A DNA stretch of 64,000 nt from Protonemura montana (lineage: Eukaryota > Arthropoda > Insecta > Plecoptera > Nemouridae), in contig OX387602.1 in NCBI GenBank assembly GCA_947568835.1, positions 22,805,021 through 22,869,020 on the forward strand, in the 5' to 3' direction. Positions within the stretch are counted from its first letter, which is position 1. The number at the start of each line of letters is the position of its first letter. Below, piece by piece: positions 46,401 to 57,599 of the stretch. Position numbers and translations under genes: made by a program. The notes beneath the pieces were generated by a model that did no database searches, was not told the origin of the DNA, and was given only the letters and a program-made list of their open reading frames with translations.

Positions 46401-49400
46401 TATCATGCGGTGGTTTACGACTGGCCGTTCGGATCGTCGGGATCGCGTAGGATACCGAGTCGAGATGGCCGTGGGCATATCGCAGCCTCCGCGCGCGCAA
46501 GCACTCTATTTGGCGCTGGCCGATTACCATGGCAACAATTCGATGACGAACACCACCAAGACAACAAACAACCTGCACCAATGTTTTCTCCACACATCGC
46601 CGTGGAATTCATCGCGATACGGTAGCGACAAAGCCGCGTCGAAACCCGAGCTGTCCATGCCGTCAGACTCGTCGGTGCAGAGGACATTGAAATGGCAAGG
46701 ACGGTGATATCGATCGCCGAGCAAATTGGCTATGTTTTCCTCGATCCGGGGTCGGCATTGACTCCCTTTTTGGACATGTCGACTATTATGACCATCTGCG
46801 CGAGCGTTTCCACGACTCCGATTGCCCAAGACGCGTGATTTAGACGACATTGTCCAATTGTGAAATCAAACGAACCCAAGAAGTGGTCATTACCGGCTTT
46901 AATAGCTTTATCTCGCCCGATCCGTCGATTTGCGAGGGAGGCGTCGTTGGAGGCGGAGGTCGACGCTGTCCGCGCCATGGCCTGTGTCCACAACGCGACC
47001 TTTTAGCCCTCCGAACGGTGTTAGTGTCCCGCGCGATAGGTCACGGTATCGACTTTGTTTGGCGTGCCTCGGTGCCAATGAGCGTGCGTGGGCCCAATTG
47101 GCGCATGCAGCTGCCAATTAATCTCACCGCTTTCTTCGTTGAGTCTCTAAGTATCGGGTGGCCCTAGATGACGCCGTTGTTGTTATGGAGATCGGGAACA
47201 CCTTGCTCTGACAGGTTTCACAACGTACTAATCACAACGTGTCGAGACTAGGCAGTAGAACGGTTCAACGACAAGCAGGAATCCGATCAGGAAATGTTCC
47301 AGGGACAAAGTTAGAGGCGTTTAGACAGCTCGTTAGCTTGGGAATATACAGACAGCGAGTCGACGAGAGATTTGATGGCCCCGGGAATCGAACCCGGGAG
47401 TGAAGACGAGCTTCACGTCGTGACGAAGGGAAGCCTTGGTTCGATCCTCGACAGACTCGCCTTATTTGGGCCGACGAAGGGCACGGACGGCGAGTGGGCC
47501 CGGTCGGCGCACGGCCCACTGCTTCGGTGCGGCGTGGGCTAGGTGCTGGGTGCGTCCGTCCGGCAGACTGCGCAACCTGCGACGTCGACGGACACCCAAC
47601 GGCTGCCGAGGGGTTTTCGAAATGTTTTGACGCCTCCGGGGGTTTTAGGGACGCCTCTGGACTACAAGACCTCGACTAGAAGTATCTTGTCAAAAACGGA
47701 TGATACGCGTATCTTTGGTATGAGGCACATTTCGTGAATATTGCGTGAGAAAGCTGTTTACAGACGCCACCGTAAGCTGTACCAGCCCAATGCGTGATTA
47801 TAGGTTCCTAAATAACTTTTGTTTTTTCACAGTGTAATGCAATCAAAGGAGTAAAGATACGGCTGATTGCAATTTCGGAGAGCCCCTTAGATCCATTTTC
47901 TTCGATACCTGTCTAAGCAGGGAGCTTTAATATTCACGGAAGTCTTATTTCTAGCTCAGTTGACAACCGCGAAAAAGGTTAAGGTTGCATCTCCCCGCCA
48001 AACTAAGAAAAGTGAAGATCACTATTCCAAAGCCACACAGAGTCCTTCACAGCATAATCGTTGAAACGGTCAAAGCCAGTGTTATGATTAGGCCCACATC
48101 CACTTCGATACACTGCGCATTGAAGTCTCCGAGTGACGTGCAAAATACGCGGTTGCGCAATGCACGTCGAAAGGAGGGCCATGGCAGGCACACATGCTCA
48201 AAGCGAGTGTGACTGACATTGACCGGTGAGGGAGAAAGCTACTGGATGCCAATCTGCACAAACTGCAAGCCACTTCCTGGTCCAGACGGCCGCGACCTGT
48301 CTCTGCCAGCTTACATCACCGCCACCAGGACCACGTGCTTGCGACACACTTGGAGACGGTAGACGTGGATGCTGATAGGGGTGCCAATGGGTGCGGGGCT
48401 ATGGTGGCTATAGACACTTGGAATATAGGACACCTTCCGTGCTGATAGAATGGGAGCACGCAATGGAGTCGATTTCAGTCTTGAGGTTACGGAATCGAAT
48501 GTTGAAGAGGGATAACTTTTTGTCGGCATCCTAGTTTTTCCAGGACTATTTCCATCCCAAAGAAAGACAGATACGGTCAAGTTTCCAAAAGCAAGATCGA
48601 GCCGCATTGTGGTGTACTATTTGACAAGGATTTTGGTAAACCATACTCCATGAAGTGGACAACACCCTAGATCCTTACACTGTTGATAGAATATATTAGA
48701 ACGTAGAGCATTCATGGAGGTTGCTGAACTCTTGGGCGATAGCCTCCTACTCCAGAGCACATGCTGAAGAAACTGCAAATCATGGAAAACCTTGTACACT
48801 TCCACTACGTCCAGGATAAGGAAGCGTCACTCACCGATTCATGTCATCCTCCTCGCGGCTCCCGCGCCGATGTCCCCCATTGCGATGCTGACTCCGTCGC
48901 TTGACCGGCGTCACCCCATCGTACTCCTTCTCCCTACCGTAGATGCTGCCACCAAACGGGTCCTCGCCGAGGTAGTATCGCTGAATGCCGGCGCCGTGTG
49001 CTCTCTCCATTGCGTCCTGCCGTTGACTGGCCTGTCTTGAAACACGAGGCGGAGCGACTGGGGCCGGAGAAGGCGCCTCCTCGTCGCTCTCCCCGCTCGG
49101 GTCGACGCCGGCGTACGGCCGGTACGTGACCGGCGACGGCGAGCGAGATTTGGTCGTTGACGTCGCCGCCGTGGCCGCCGCAGCGCTGTTCTTGCGCTTG
49201 CGTTCAGTGCTACGCGATCGGAACTTGCCGACCAGCTTGCGGAAGGAATCACCGATGATATTTCCCGGGGATTTCGACCGGGTCGTGGTGTTGTTGGTGG
49301 TGGCTTGGGGTCGAGGGGTGCCCGATGGGGGCGGGATGTCGGCGGCGAATCGAGTGCGCTGTGAACGACGGAGAAAGAGTACTTTATTAGATGATCTTTT

Positions 49401-52400
49401 TATCTCTTTTGCGTTTGGACCGAGTCCTGAGTTTTTAGAGGTCCCATGCCATATTTGCTGTCTTGTATCCACATCAACCAGCTGCGTGCCAAGAAAAAAA
49501 TAATTTACCTAGAGTGCTATTTTTTTCACAAAAAAGTTTCAATTTCTCACCCGAAGGACAAAGCTGTAAAAATGTGACCTAAATAAGAGAAGAAAATTTG
49601 ACCAGCGCATTCCTGATCTGACCTACAGACCTTCTTATAATTTCATCGGTCAAAAGATTGACTAAAACACCCAACTTAGAATGCCCATGTGTGTACGTGT
49701 GTGACAGTTGCAAGTAATATAGTTCTCCTCGACATTTCCAATAACTTTCCAACCATTCCAGGACATACCAGAAATACATATTCAGGGTTCCCTGTAAAAC
49801 AGGCTTCCCATTCGCTCATTTAACCACTTTCAATATTTATCACATGGTGTGAATCAATGTGTGCTCATCCGTGATACGCACAATCGAATTGCTACAGAGT
49901 TGATTGTCTTTTGGTTTCCCTATGAGATGGGGCGTAACGGACAGACTTTCATAATTCATTAGCGGTTTGGTCAGGTCGCCGCCGAGCCTTTCGACTGTTC
50001 CCACGGAGAGAGTGCGTTGTTCGCTTACGCCGCACGCACTGCGTAAAGAGAGCCGGCCCGTGGACGAACCTCCATGAGGGCGTTGGTGTAACGCACCCCG
50101 CGCCGGGCGCAGGAAGTCGGCGGCCCAGGGGTGGGGCGGCGTCGTTTGACGAAAGAAACGCTAATAATGTGCCTTTTAATTCCTAATCGGCGCGTAATTG
50201 TCCGAGCAGAGCGCGGCCAACGGGCCGTGACCGTGAACGAAATCAGAAGGCTGTGTACGGTAGACAAAGATAATTGCGTTTGCTTCTGCTGGAAGTTTCC
50301 TCGTTTAAATTTGGAGCAAGTTTGTTTCTTTCCTCACATAGTCGAGATAAGTTGCATGGATTTACAATGTGGAGGACACAATTTCTTCTGCTCAGAATTT
50401 CTTTCCGAAGCTTATGAAAATTTGGTGCTAAAATTAAGGCACCTGTTAAGTTCTTCTACTAAATCGGATCGCTTCATCTGTAGCGAAGTATGTTGCATGC
50501 ACAGTGTAGCTTCTGTTTGGTATATTTTTGTTGACCGGTGGTGAAATGCCTCTATTTCCCTCCTCTTCACAAATCTTCCGTTTCCCTGTCCTTCAACAAA
50601 AATATCTCCTTCGTAACTTCGAGGCTTTCTCTCCTTGTTCGAAGGGATTCTAACTAATCAACCTAATGTTATAAGCATCCTGCATGCTAGAATCCACTCC
50701 ATCTCTGTGCCGAACACTGGAGCTGCCTGAACGCGGGGGCGGAGGGCGGGGATCGAACCCAGTCCGTCGTCTGCCGGCGGCTAGCAGTGACATTCACCAC
50801 GTCCTTGACGGGCACCCGCGACGCGTCGGTCAGCGCCGTCCGGTCACGCTTGACCGCCCCGCGCGTGAACACGAAGACAGCTCGGGCAGCGACGGACGGG
50901 GGAAAAACTCTTCTTCTCTGTAAAGCACGCCGTACCGCTTGCAAAGCAGGTGAGTCCGTGCAAAGCGGAGTCTCAAGGTGTGTCCAGAACGTGTGACATT
51001 GAGCGGCCTTGCGCGCGACCCTGGCCCAATTTCACGGGGTGCCAGTCAGGGGGAACGGGACGTTAGTGTCCCGCGGTGGGAATACACAGGTTATTTCGGC
51101 ACCTTGGGCATGTCTGTTAATGTGTTTAACCTGCTCTCTCTCGTCTCGGTGATGATTCTCAAGAAAATTCTCAAAAAATGTTGATTGTGCTTGGCTAAAT
51201 GACCTAACAAAAGCTAAGAGGCCAAAATGAAGAATGATAAGGTCGAGAAAGGTTTCTCCATTTGATGTAAAATTAATTTTTGCCCACTGGTGAATTTCTC
51301 ATATGGTTACTTGATCTTTAGCCTGACAGTCGCTTCCTTTTACTTCCTACTGTTCCTTTAGCCTGTAATTATTGGCCAATAAAACTATAAGAGTGATGGG
51401 ATTTTTCCTCGCTATGGTTCAGCTTATAAAAGTGATAAACTGACAATGTACCAATGTTTTCAAACACGACATCGGTTTATTGGTGACTTTCTTTCAATTC
51501 GTACGAATTGCACGGCGAAGTAATATCGTTACGACGTTCAAATAGTGCGATGCATTCATTGGTGACGGCTCATACCAAGCCGAGAAATCAGTTCGAAATT
51601 AGGCAAGAAATTATCGCCATTACTTGATGAGGACGATTACTCATTTAAAGGTAATTTCATCGCTTCAACTCTTTGGTATTGTTTTGGAAGGTAATTTGCT
51701 TCGTGTTTTATTATATTTTATACTTTCGATTGTTGAAGTTTCAGATTTCTGGTATGATTACTGATTGGAATTCGTTTCGCGTCTCTTCGAGAAGGTTAAC
51801 CCAAATGCATAAAATAAAAACAAAGCGTCCTCGACAACCAATACTCAATCAATTATTACCAATACCAAGCAGTGTTTTTAATACGACTTGGCAATAGCTC
51901 GTGCGATCGCAAACAATATCGATAATCAAAAGCCTACTCACGCACATTAGAAAACACACACGTGCAGTAATTCTGTCACTTTATCCTTGGCAGCATCATC
52001 AACCTGAGGTCAACGTCATTCCTGATCCAACCACCGCTACATTGTCTTGGCATTGTTCTTATCGGTTGTTGAAGCGGCAAAGCCGAATGGGAGTAAAGTT
52101 TAAAGCTAGAAAGGCCTATAATGAGAGTATGGGTCTCCCACAATTTGTGTCATCACCATCATGGACATTCGTAGGGTAAACAAACTTGGAAAAGAGCCGA
52201 TTTTTACCCAGGTCAACATAAGGTAATTGATGGCTTTGAAAATATTGTAAAAATACCAAAACATAGATTGATATCGCTTTAATCCATGTCTGAATGACAG
52301 TGTAATCGGGTTGCAAATTTGACTTGCCAGGTTTTCAAGGTGTCACGCTTTACAATGGATTTAAAATATAAATTCATCTCCAGCATAGACTAATTGAAAA

Positions 52401-55400
52401 ATGCGACTGATTAACAGCAGGTCACGAGAGGAGAGGCGTTTAACTTGGGATAGAAAAGAAACCAGTTAAGAGAAACGGGGTTTAATATTTCGGGGTTGCT
52501 CGAAAAAATTGTTCTTATCTCAATCACGGAATCGGGAAACTAGTTAATTGAAGCAAAACACTGGATTTTAGTTAAACTAAATCAAAGATCCAAGGGATTT
52601 CATCTTCATGTCAAAACCTGTCTTTGCACTTGTGCACTTGAGTGTGGGTGTGTGCGTCGTTTGTGTCCCTGAACCATGATGATTACCTGGAAGTGCTTCT
52701 TGCTGCCTCCCGACGGCGAGTCCCTGTCTCCGGACGGCGACGTCCTCACGACGGCGTTAGGGGGCGAGTAGTCGGGTGCCGGTTCATCCTGTCGTCCCCT
52801 GTAGCCCCGGTAACCGTCGTCCTCATGCTGTGCGGGGAATAAATACAACACTTTAGTCAGGACCACGTTGTCAGGTCATTTGCCGGTTTTTTCTCCCATT
52901 TGACCATTTGACGATGTCGTCCAAAACGATATTTACGTTAGCTAAACTATCTGTGTTTTAAATCCCAAACACCTCCTGACACCAGATGGTATCCTACCAC
53001 AAGTTTGAGATCAACTATCAAACCATCAATCAATTGATCATAATGCCATGGTTTCAGCAGTCTCAGTATTTTTAGTAGGTCCAAAACATTTGCTGGCAGC
53101 CACATCTGACAAAACGTAACGATACGCGACAACAGCCAGCTTTTGGGTTGGTTGTATGTGTGCTTCTCAAAATGCAACCCACCTCCGCCCAGCCGTTGAC
53201 GATGTGCCCGACCCTGACTTGCGCCGGCGACGCTCCCCTCGGCGTCGACACTCCTGGAGAGCCGACGCGCTCGAAGTGCTGTCGCGGGCTGCCCACCATA
53301 AACGACGACTGGTTCACCTCCTGCCGCACGTAGCCCGAATGTCCGCCGTTGGGTTCCTGATGGCTTCTGGAGAGCTCCAGGTTGCTCTTGGCAAGGTCCT
53401 GGTGGCTCCTGACGAGGTCCTGCCTACTGCGGTTCAGTTCGCGGCTGCTCGGCTTGTAGGCCGGACTCGACGGCGACCTATCCGCTACCTGATGACGCGC
53501 CTCCGAGGAAACCAGGTTGCCGGAGAGAAAACTCCTTGTCGCCGGCGAGTGGCGGTCACCGTTGACACGGTACGGCGTCGACGCGGCGAACGTCTTGGAG
53601 ACTGGCGGCGTCACCACCCTTTCGGCGACGTCCAGCGTTTGTCTGGTCTCTCGGCGTCTCTCCCAGTCACTGACGCCCTGGAAGAAGCCGTCCGCCGAGC
53701 GCCGCGACCCCGGCACCTCCTCACTCTCCGGCGACGACATGTAGACACGCGTCGACGAGTTCACCGTCGCCATGTACGACTTCGGCGTCGCGGCGCCATC
53801 AATTGGTGACGACAGCGTCGACGTCTTTGTGGTAAAACCGTTCACCGGCGACGAGAGCGCCGACGTTTTCAAGTAGCCGTTGATGGGCGACGACAACGAC
53901 GACGTCTTCAGGAAGCCATTGACGGGCGACGACAACCCGGAGGCGGCGACGTCGGGCGAAGCAATGCGCGTGAAGCGACGCTGGTCGGCGTCGGGGGTTG
54001 GCGTGGTGCGCAACGGACGCGACTTCATCGTCACGTTGATGAAGCTGGTGTTTGTGCCAGCCGCAGGGAGGTCGCCGTCGTCGTCGGAGCCGGAGCGCGA
54101 CTCGCTGCCGAAGTGGTGCGTCAGCCACTTGGAGGTCTCGTGTTTCCTCGTCTCCTCCTCCTGGTCGAAGTCTAGCGGACGTCGCGTGAGCGCGTCCTTG
54201 CGGTCGAGGGGCGCAGGCGTAGCGCCTGTGGCGGCGGGCAGCGCACCCTTGCGACGCAGGTGACGCATGCGCGCCGAGAGCGAGTCCCAGTCACGCTGGT
54301 GCAGCGCGGCGTCGGCACAGGCGCCGCGACGCTCGCCGTCTGTGCGCTCGGCGTGGAAGCGCATCTCCTCTCCAACCTTGACGCCGTCGGCTAGGTACTC
54401 CACTAGGTCCTCGTCCTGTTGGCAGAAAATAGGGAGCTCACTATCACTCGCACGGTCGGAACCAACACACAGGTCGTGGGAGACGCGTCTCAGGGCAACG
54501 AAGGCTAGCATTTTGCAGATCCAGGTTCACAGAACGTAATCTAATCGTAAATACCAGTTAAATCTTAGTTTACGAAAAATTCGTATTACAGAAACTTGTT
54601 TTTTTTTTTTTTTTTTTTTTTTTTGTATCTTAAATTAAGGAACTGTTCCTCTCTTGTGGCCCCAGGTTCGTTGTGGCAATACAAATAATGATTTTATTTA
54701 TTTTGATTGACTTGGTATATAGTATTGGAAATGTCATTTATTTATAATCTAAAAATTATTTTGAGCATTAAAATGCATTTGGAACCAAAAAAATGGTTAA
54801 CTGCATTTTTAAAAGCCGACACATTATTGTCAGTCGGTTTAAAAATAATAAAGACAGTATTTCACAATAGAACATTATTCCAACTATAAGAGGGTTATTC
54901 TCGCCACAATCAATTTTTTTACTTTCATTGGGAAATGAAAAATTCTGTTGTGACAGTTATGAGTATCACATATTGTCCAGTTATTCAGTTTATCTCCACC
55001 TTAAGTCTCACAAATAACACAATAAATGAAAATACAGGTCCGAGTTAATATTTTAAAGGTTAAAAAAAATATTCTACATGAATCCATCAAAATACATTTC
55101 TAGGGCGCAAGAGTTGCAGTTGGATAGTGTTTTACATTATTCCATATTGCGCTCTTTTCAAGGAAAAAGATGCGTTTCGTGCAAAGAGAGCGTCTTCACA
55201 ATAAAAAACCATGTAACAGTTTACTCTAGAATGTATAATAAATGAGAAGTAAACCAACCTAGCCGTTTGATAATCACATACTTGCATAAAACGCTCAATA
55301 AGAAAACACCCTGATGCAATTTTCTGATGCTGATATTTATTGTGTGTTCGTCCCACATAAGTTTATTTTCGATTGTAATACCAAGCAATTATGTTGATGT

Positions 55401-56432
55401 TTGTCATAGTGTACTTCTCCCACTTAAAGCAGTGGTATAAAAGCAGATTTGATGGAATGTATAACTTATTGACGAAGTGAAACTGAAGTATTTCAGCTGA
55501 TTTCGAGTAGTATATGGCTAATTTATTGCATTGAACCTTTTCTAATATTTTACTTGTTGCCATATTGTTTTTGCTTATTTCATCAGTACTTATGTTATGG
55601 TCATTTATCAGAAAGTTGGTTGAGTCATCAGCTAACAATGTAATTTATCACGGTCGGTGCATGAGAGTAGATCTTTGATTTGTAAAATAAAAAGCAAATG
55701 CTCACTTATCGGACCTTGTGGGTCGCCAATATTAATTACAACTTCATTGGAATACTAAATAATTGGAATTTATAATTATTTTGTTAAGTGACGTCTGTTT
55801 AGAAGGTATGACTTACTTCAATTCTTCACTATACCATGAATGTCATAAGTTTTTAATTTTTTTATGAATGGTTGTGGTTCACCATATCGAGGGCCTTGGT
55901 AAAATAATAAAATACACATAAAGCACCTTAGACGCACTAAATCAAATGGTTATTTACTAGCATCTTTGCTCTTAATTATCCAGCTTTATGGTTAGAGAGC
56001 TTTGCAAAAACAAAACTTAAGAAAAACAATGAGATACAATCATGGTAAAACATATTCTTAAGAGAATGGCTTAACATTAAATACCACTCTGGTCACTCTG
56101 GAACTGCCAGCACTGACCTTAGTCTTGATGAATTTACTGGAGCCCTCCTTGCGCGTCTCCTGGTCCCCGGCACCGTCGACCTGGTCTGGGTCGTCGTCCG
56201 GGAGCTCCTCGTCGGCGTCCTCCTCGTGTTCTGTTGTGCGGCGAGTCTCTGTGAGCACCCGGCCGTCAGGTGTCGCCTGGCGCCTTGTCTCAACGTCAGC
56301 CGAGTCGACCACACGACGCTTTTTGCTCGACGACGCCACCAGTCGAGGACCGGCGCTCAACGCGTTGCGATGGATATCTGCGCACAAAGCGCTGCGCAGG
56401 TCTACGCCGCTCGTCACCGCTGCCTGGTACGC
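40440..56432 (-). CDS. Large Ser/Thr/Pro-rich protein of unrecognised family, 5' end not found
   Basis: Exons in transcript order: 56432-56118, 54415-53183, 52827-52687, 49358-48835, 45003-44773, 44349-44118, 43434-43360, 41948-41655, 41366-41097, 40685-40440. All have consensus splice sites and compatible phases, giving at least 1186 residues with the start missing. The first known exon has SSKKRRVVDSADVETRRQ and an acidic run. The 411-codon exon begins DEDLVEYLADGVKVGEE, has the conserved-looking HETSKWLTHHFGSESRSG and four SSPVNGFLKT-type repeats. Later segments include a basic RKLVGKFRSRSTERKRKN, RYYLGEDPFGGSIYGREKEY, AFMQGLLDRAPELFK, VPSIGRLGIEKQ and a C terminus NGGVVIQVRPDRV. There is no signal peptide, membrane segment or enzyme motif, so I infer an intracellular, perhaps cytoskeletal or sarcomeric, scaffold with many phospho-sites. 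Protein-like islands in a disordered background support a real gene. Function unknown. The 75-nt exon and others could be alternatively used, since many junctions are phase 0. Confidence 0.82.
46200..47700. promoter_or_regulatory. GC-rich non-coding block inside an intron of the large unknown gene
   Basis: This lies in the intron between exons 49358-48835 and 45003-44773. GC content and CG dinucleotides rise abruptly, and AT cores such as CCAATTAATC (near 47113-47122) stand out. Overlapping open frames on both strands carry no recognised protein. An intronic enhancer or internal promoter is possible but not shown. Confidence 0.3.
47384..47447. repeat. Pair of opposed tRNA-type B boxes with a hairpin between (SINE or tRNA remnant)
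   Basis: The minus strand reads GGGTTCGATTCC (47384-47395) within an intact T-arm-like CCGGG-loop-CCCGG. The plus strand reads GGTTCGATCC (47438-47447). Between them GTGAAG-ACGAG-CTTCAC (47399-47415) can fold. No matching 5' acceptor strand or anticodon arm was found for either, so neither is a complete tRNA gene. Confidence 0.45.
48315..48529 (-). other. Candidate alternative first coding exon of the large unknown gene
   Basis: A minus-strand open segment starts with ATG (MPTKSYPSSTFDSVTSRL), contains ARKVSYIPSVYSHHSPAP and ends at a GTAAGC donor in phase 2. That is the same phase as exon 49358-48835, so it could splice to exon 45003-44773 in place of that exon and start a short isoform. 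The Ser/Pro-rich composition matches the rest of the gene. A possible AG acceptor (CTAG) sits directly before the ATG, so it could instead be a cassette exon. Family match: none. Confidence 0.35.
49960..51080. promoter_or_regulatory. GC-rich intronic stretch with a B-box-like element
   Basis: This lies within the intron between exons 52827-52687 and 49358-48835. It includes GC-rich patches (50030-50240 and 50690-51080), AT cores (CCTAATCGGCGCGTAATTG near 50180) and a perfect tRNA-type B box on the minus strand, GGGTTCGATCCCC at 50748-50760. A minus-strand open frame at 50687-50944 crosses the B-box element and is not a convincing exon. Confidence 0.3.
54599..54624. repeat. Poly(T) run of 26 bases
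   Basis: This uninterrupted T run lies in an intron of the minus-strand large gene; on the sense strand it is poly(A). It could be the tail of an old retroelement, but no element body was recognised beside it. Confidence 0.8.
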
Positions 56433-57434
56433 CTGGAGAACAGCAGCAGGATTAGCAACAGTGTGATGGGTCGAAGATAGTTAGGTGATCGGTCATGCTT
56501 TTCTATAGAGGAGAGAGATCCTAACCCGAAAGATCCTACTAAAGAAATAGCATCGTAAACACAAAATGTGTTGAAATGCATGCAATTTTCCATTATTTAG
56601 GATGCCTACATGAAAGAGCTGCAGATTGTTACCGAAAGCAATAATTTCTTGTATTAGGGAAAGATATATTCTCAAGGGGTATGCCTGAATGGTGTATTTA
56701 GATGCCTTCTATTGGGAAATGCTTGCATAGAACGAGTAACACCAATAAATAAGAACACGCTCAGTGAAACTCTACGGCAGCAGAGATATGTATGAATCAA
56801 TATTTAGCAATCCCCTGCGATGCAATAGCCGCTCTCCCCGAGCCAACTATAGCACCGTGGCTCACTTCTGGGGTGCGATAGGAGGACGCCACCAAAGTCA
56901 ACCGACGGAAGAGAACTTTTCGAAAGTAAACTCGACACAACGGAAAGTACCATGGTGTAGTTTTCACCGTACCGCGACCTCTGACCTGCGAGGTACACAG
57001 TTGAATCCAGTCACGCAGCGCCTAGCAGATTGGAAACGGCGACGACGACGACGGCCCGATAAAAGACTGTAAACTGATATTTATGGCCCACATTCTGTAA
57101 GGGAGTTGCTACCGACAGTATAACTCGCAGACTGCACTCTACATTATTTATGACAAATGATCAAAATGATTTGATCACTTTATGTCAGAGACCGGAGTGA
57201 CTTCTGCGGTGGGTTGTATTTATTGGCTCGCGCAGTAAAGCTCCTTGTCCGCTCGCTTAATGTGTTTTGTTGGTAGCGCTATGATTTGTATTCCTCTGGT
57301 ACATCTTGTTATTTTGAAAATATTTTGCAAGATTGGCAAGAAGAAATAGGTGAGAACCAAATGATTTCGAACTTGAAATAAAACAATGAGTGAGCTATCC
57401 CCTAATACCTATAAAGCCTTGGTCTTGGTCTTAC

Positions 57435-57552
57435 GGTGCTCTCTTTCCCGTTGGCGCTCCATATCATTCCATTCCTGCTGGGAGTCCAACGAGATAGGTC
57501 TCGCCCTGGTGGCAAGTCCTGGCCCTGGGCCCCTGGACCGTGCCCGCGCCAG
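57435..57552 (-). other. Candidate upstream exon of the large unknown gene
   Basis: Between a TAG acceptor and a GTAAGA donor, the minus strand encodes 39 codons that include ATRARPISLDSQQEWNDMER and QREREH. The second half looks strongly protein-like (charged helix). It ends in phase 1, whereas the next known exon (56432) begins in phase 0, so at least one more exon must lie between if this belongs to the gene. No function is recognised. Confidence 0.4.
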
Positions 57553-57599
57553 CTACCAGGGGTTCGTGACTCCCAGGTCACGTTGCGCTCTCTCCGCGC

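Noticed and set aside
47375-47450. tRNA gene
   Set aside because: A T arm and B box are present, but there is no matching 5' acceptor strand, D arm or anticodon arm on either strand.
48003-48273. Overlapping open frames resembling a mobile-element fragment
   Set aside because: No reverse-transcriptase, transposase or other signature could be identified, so no element is called.
50687-50944. Minus-strand exon of the large gene (85 codons)
   Set aside because: The frame runs through a tRNA-type B-box element, and the splice borders do not keep phase with flanking exons.
53156-53809. Plus-strand open frame of 217 codons
   Set aside because: It is a shadow of the 411-codon minus-strand exon of the large gene, whose frame is supported by splice sites and phases.
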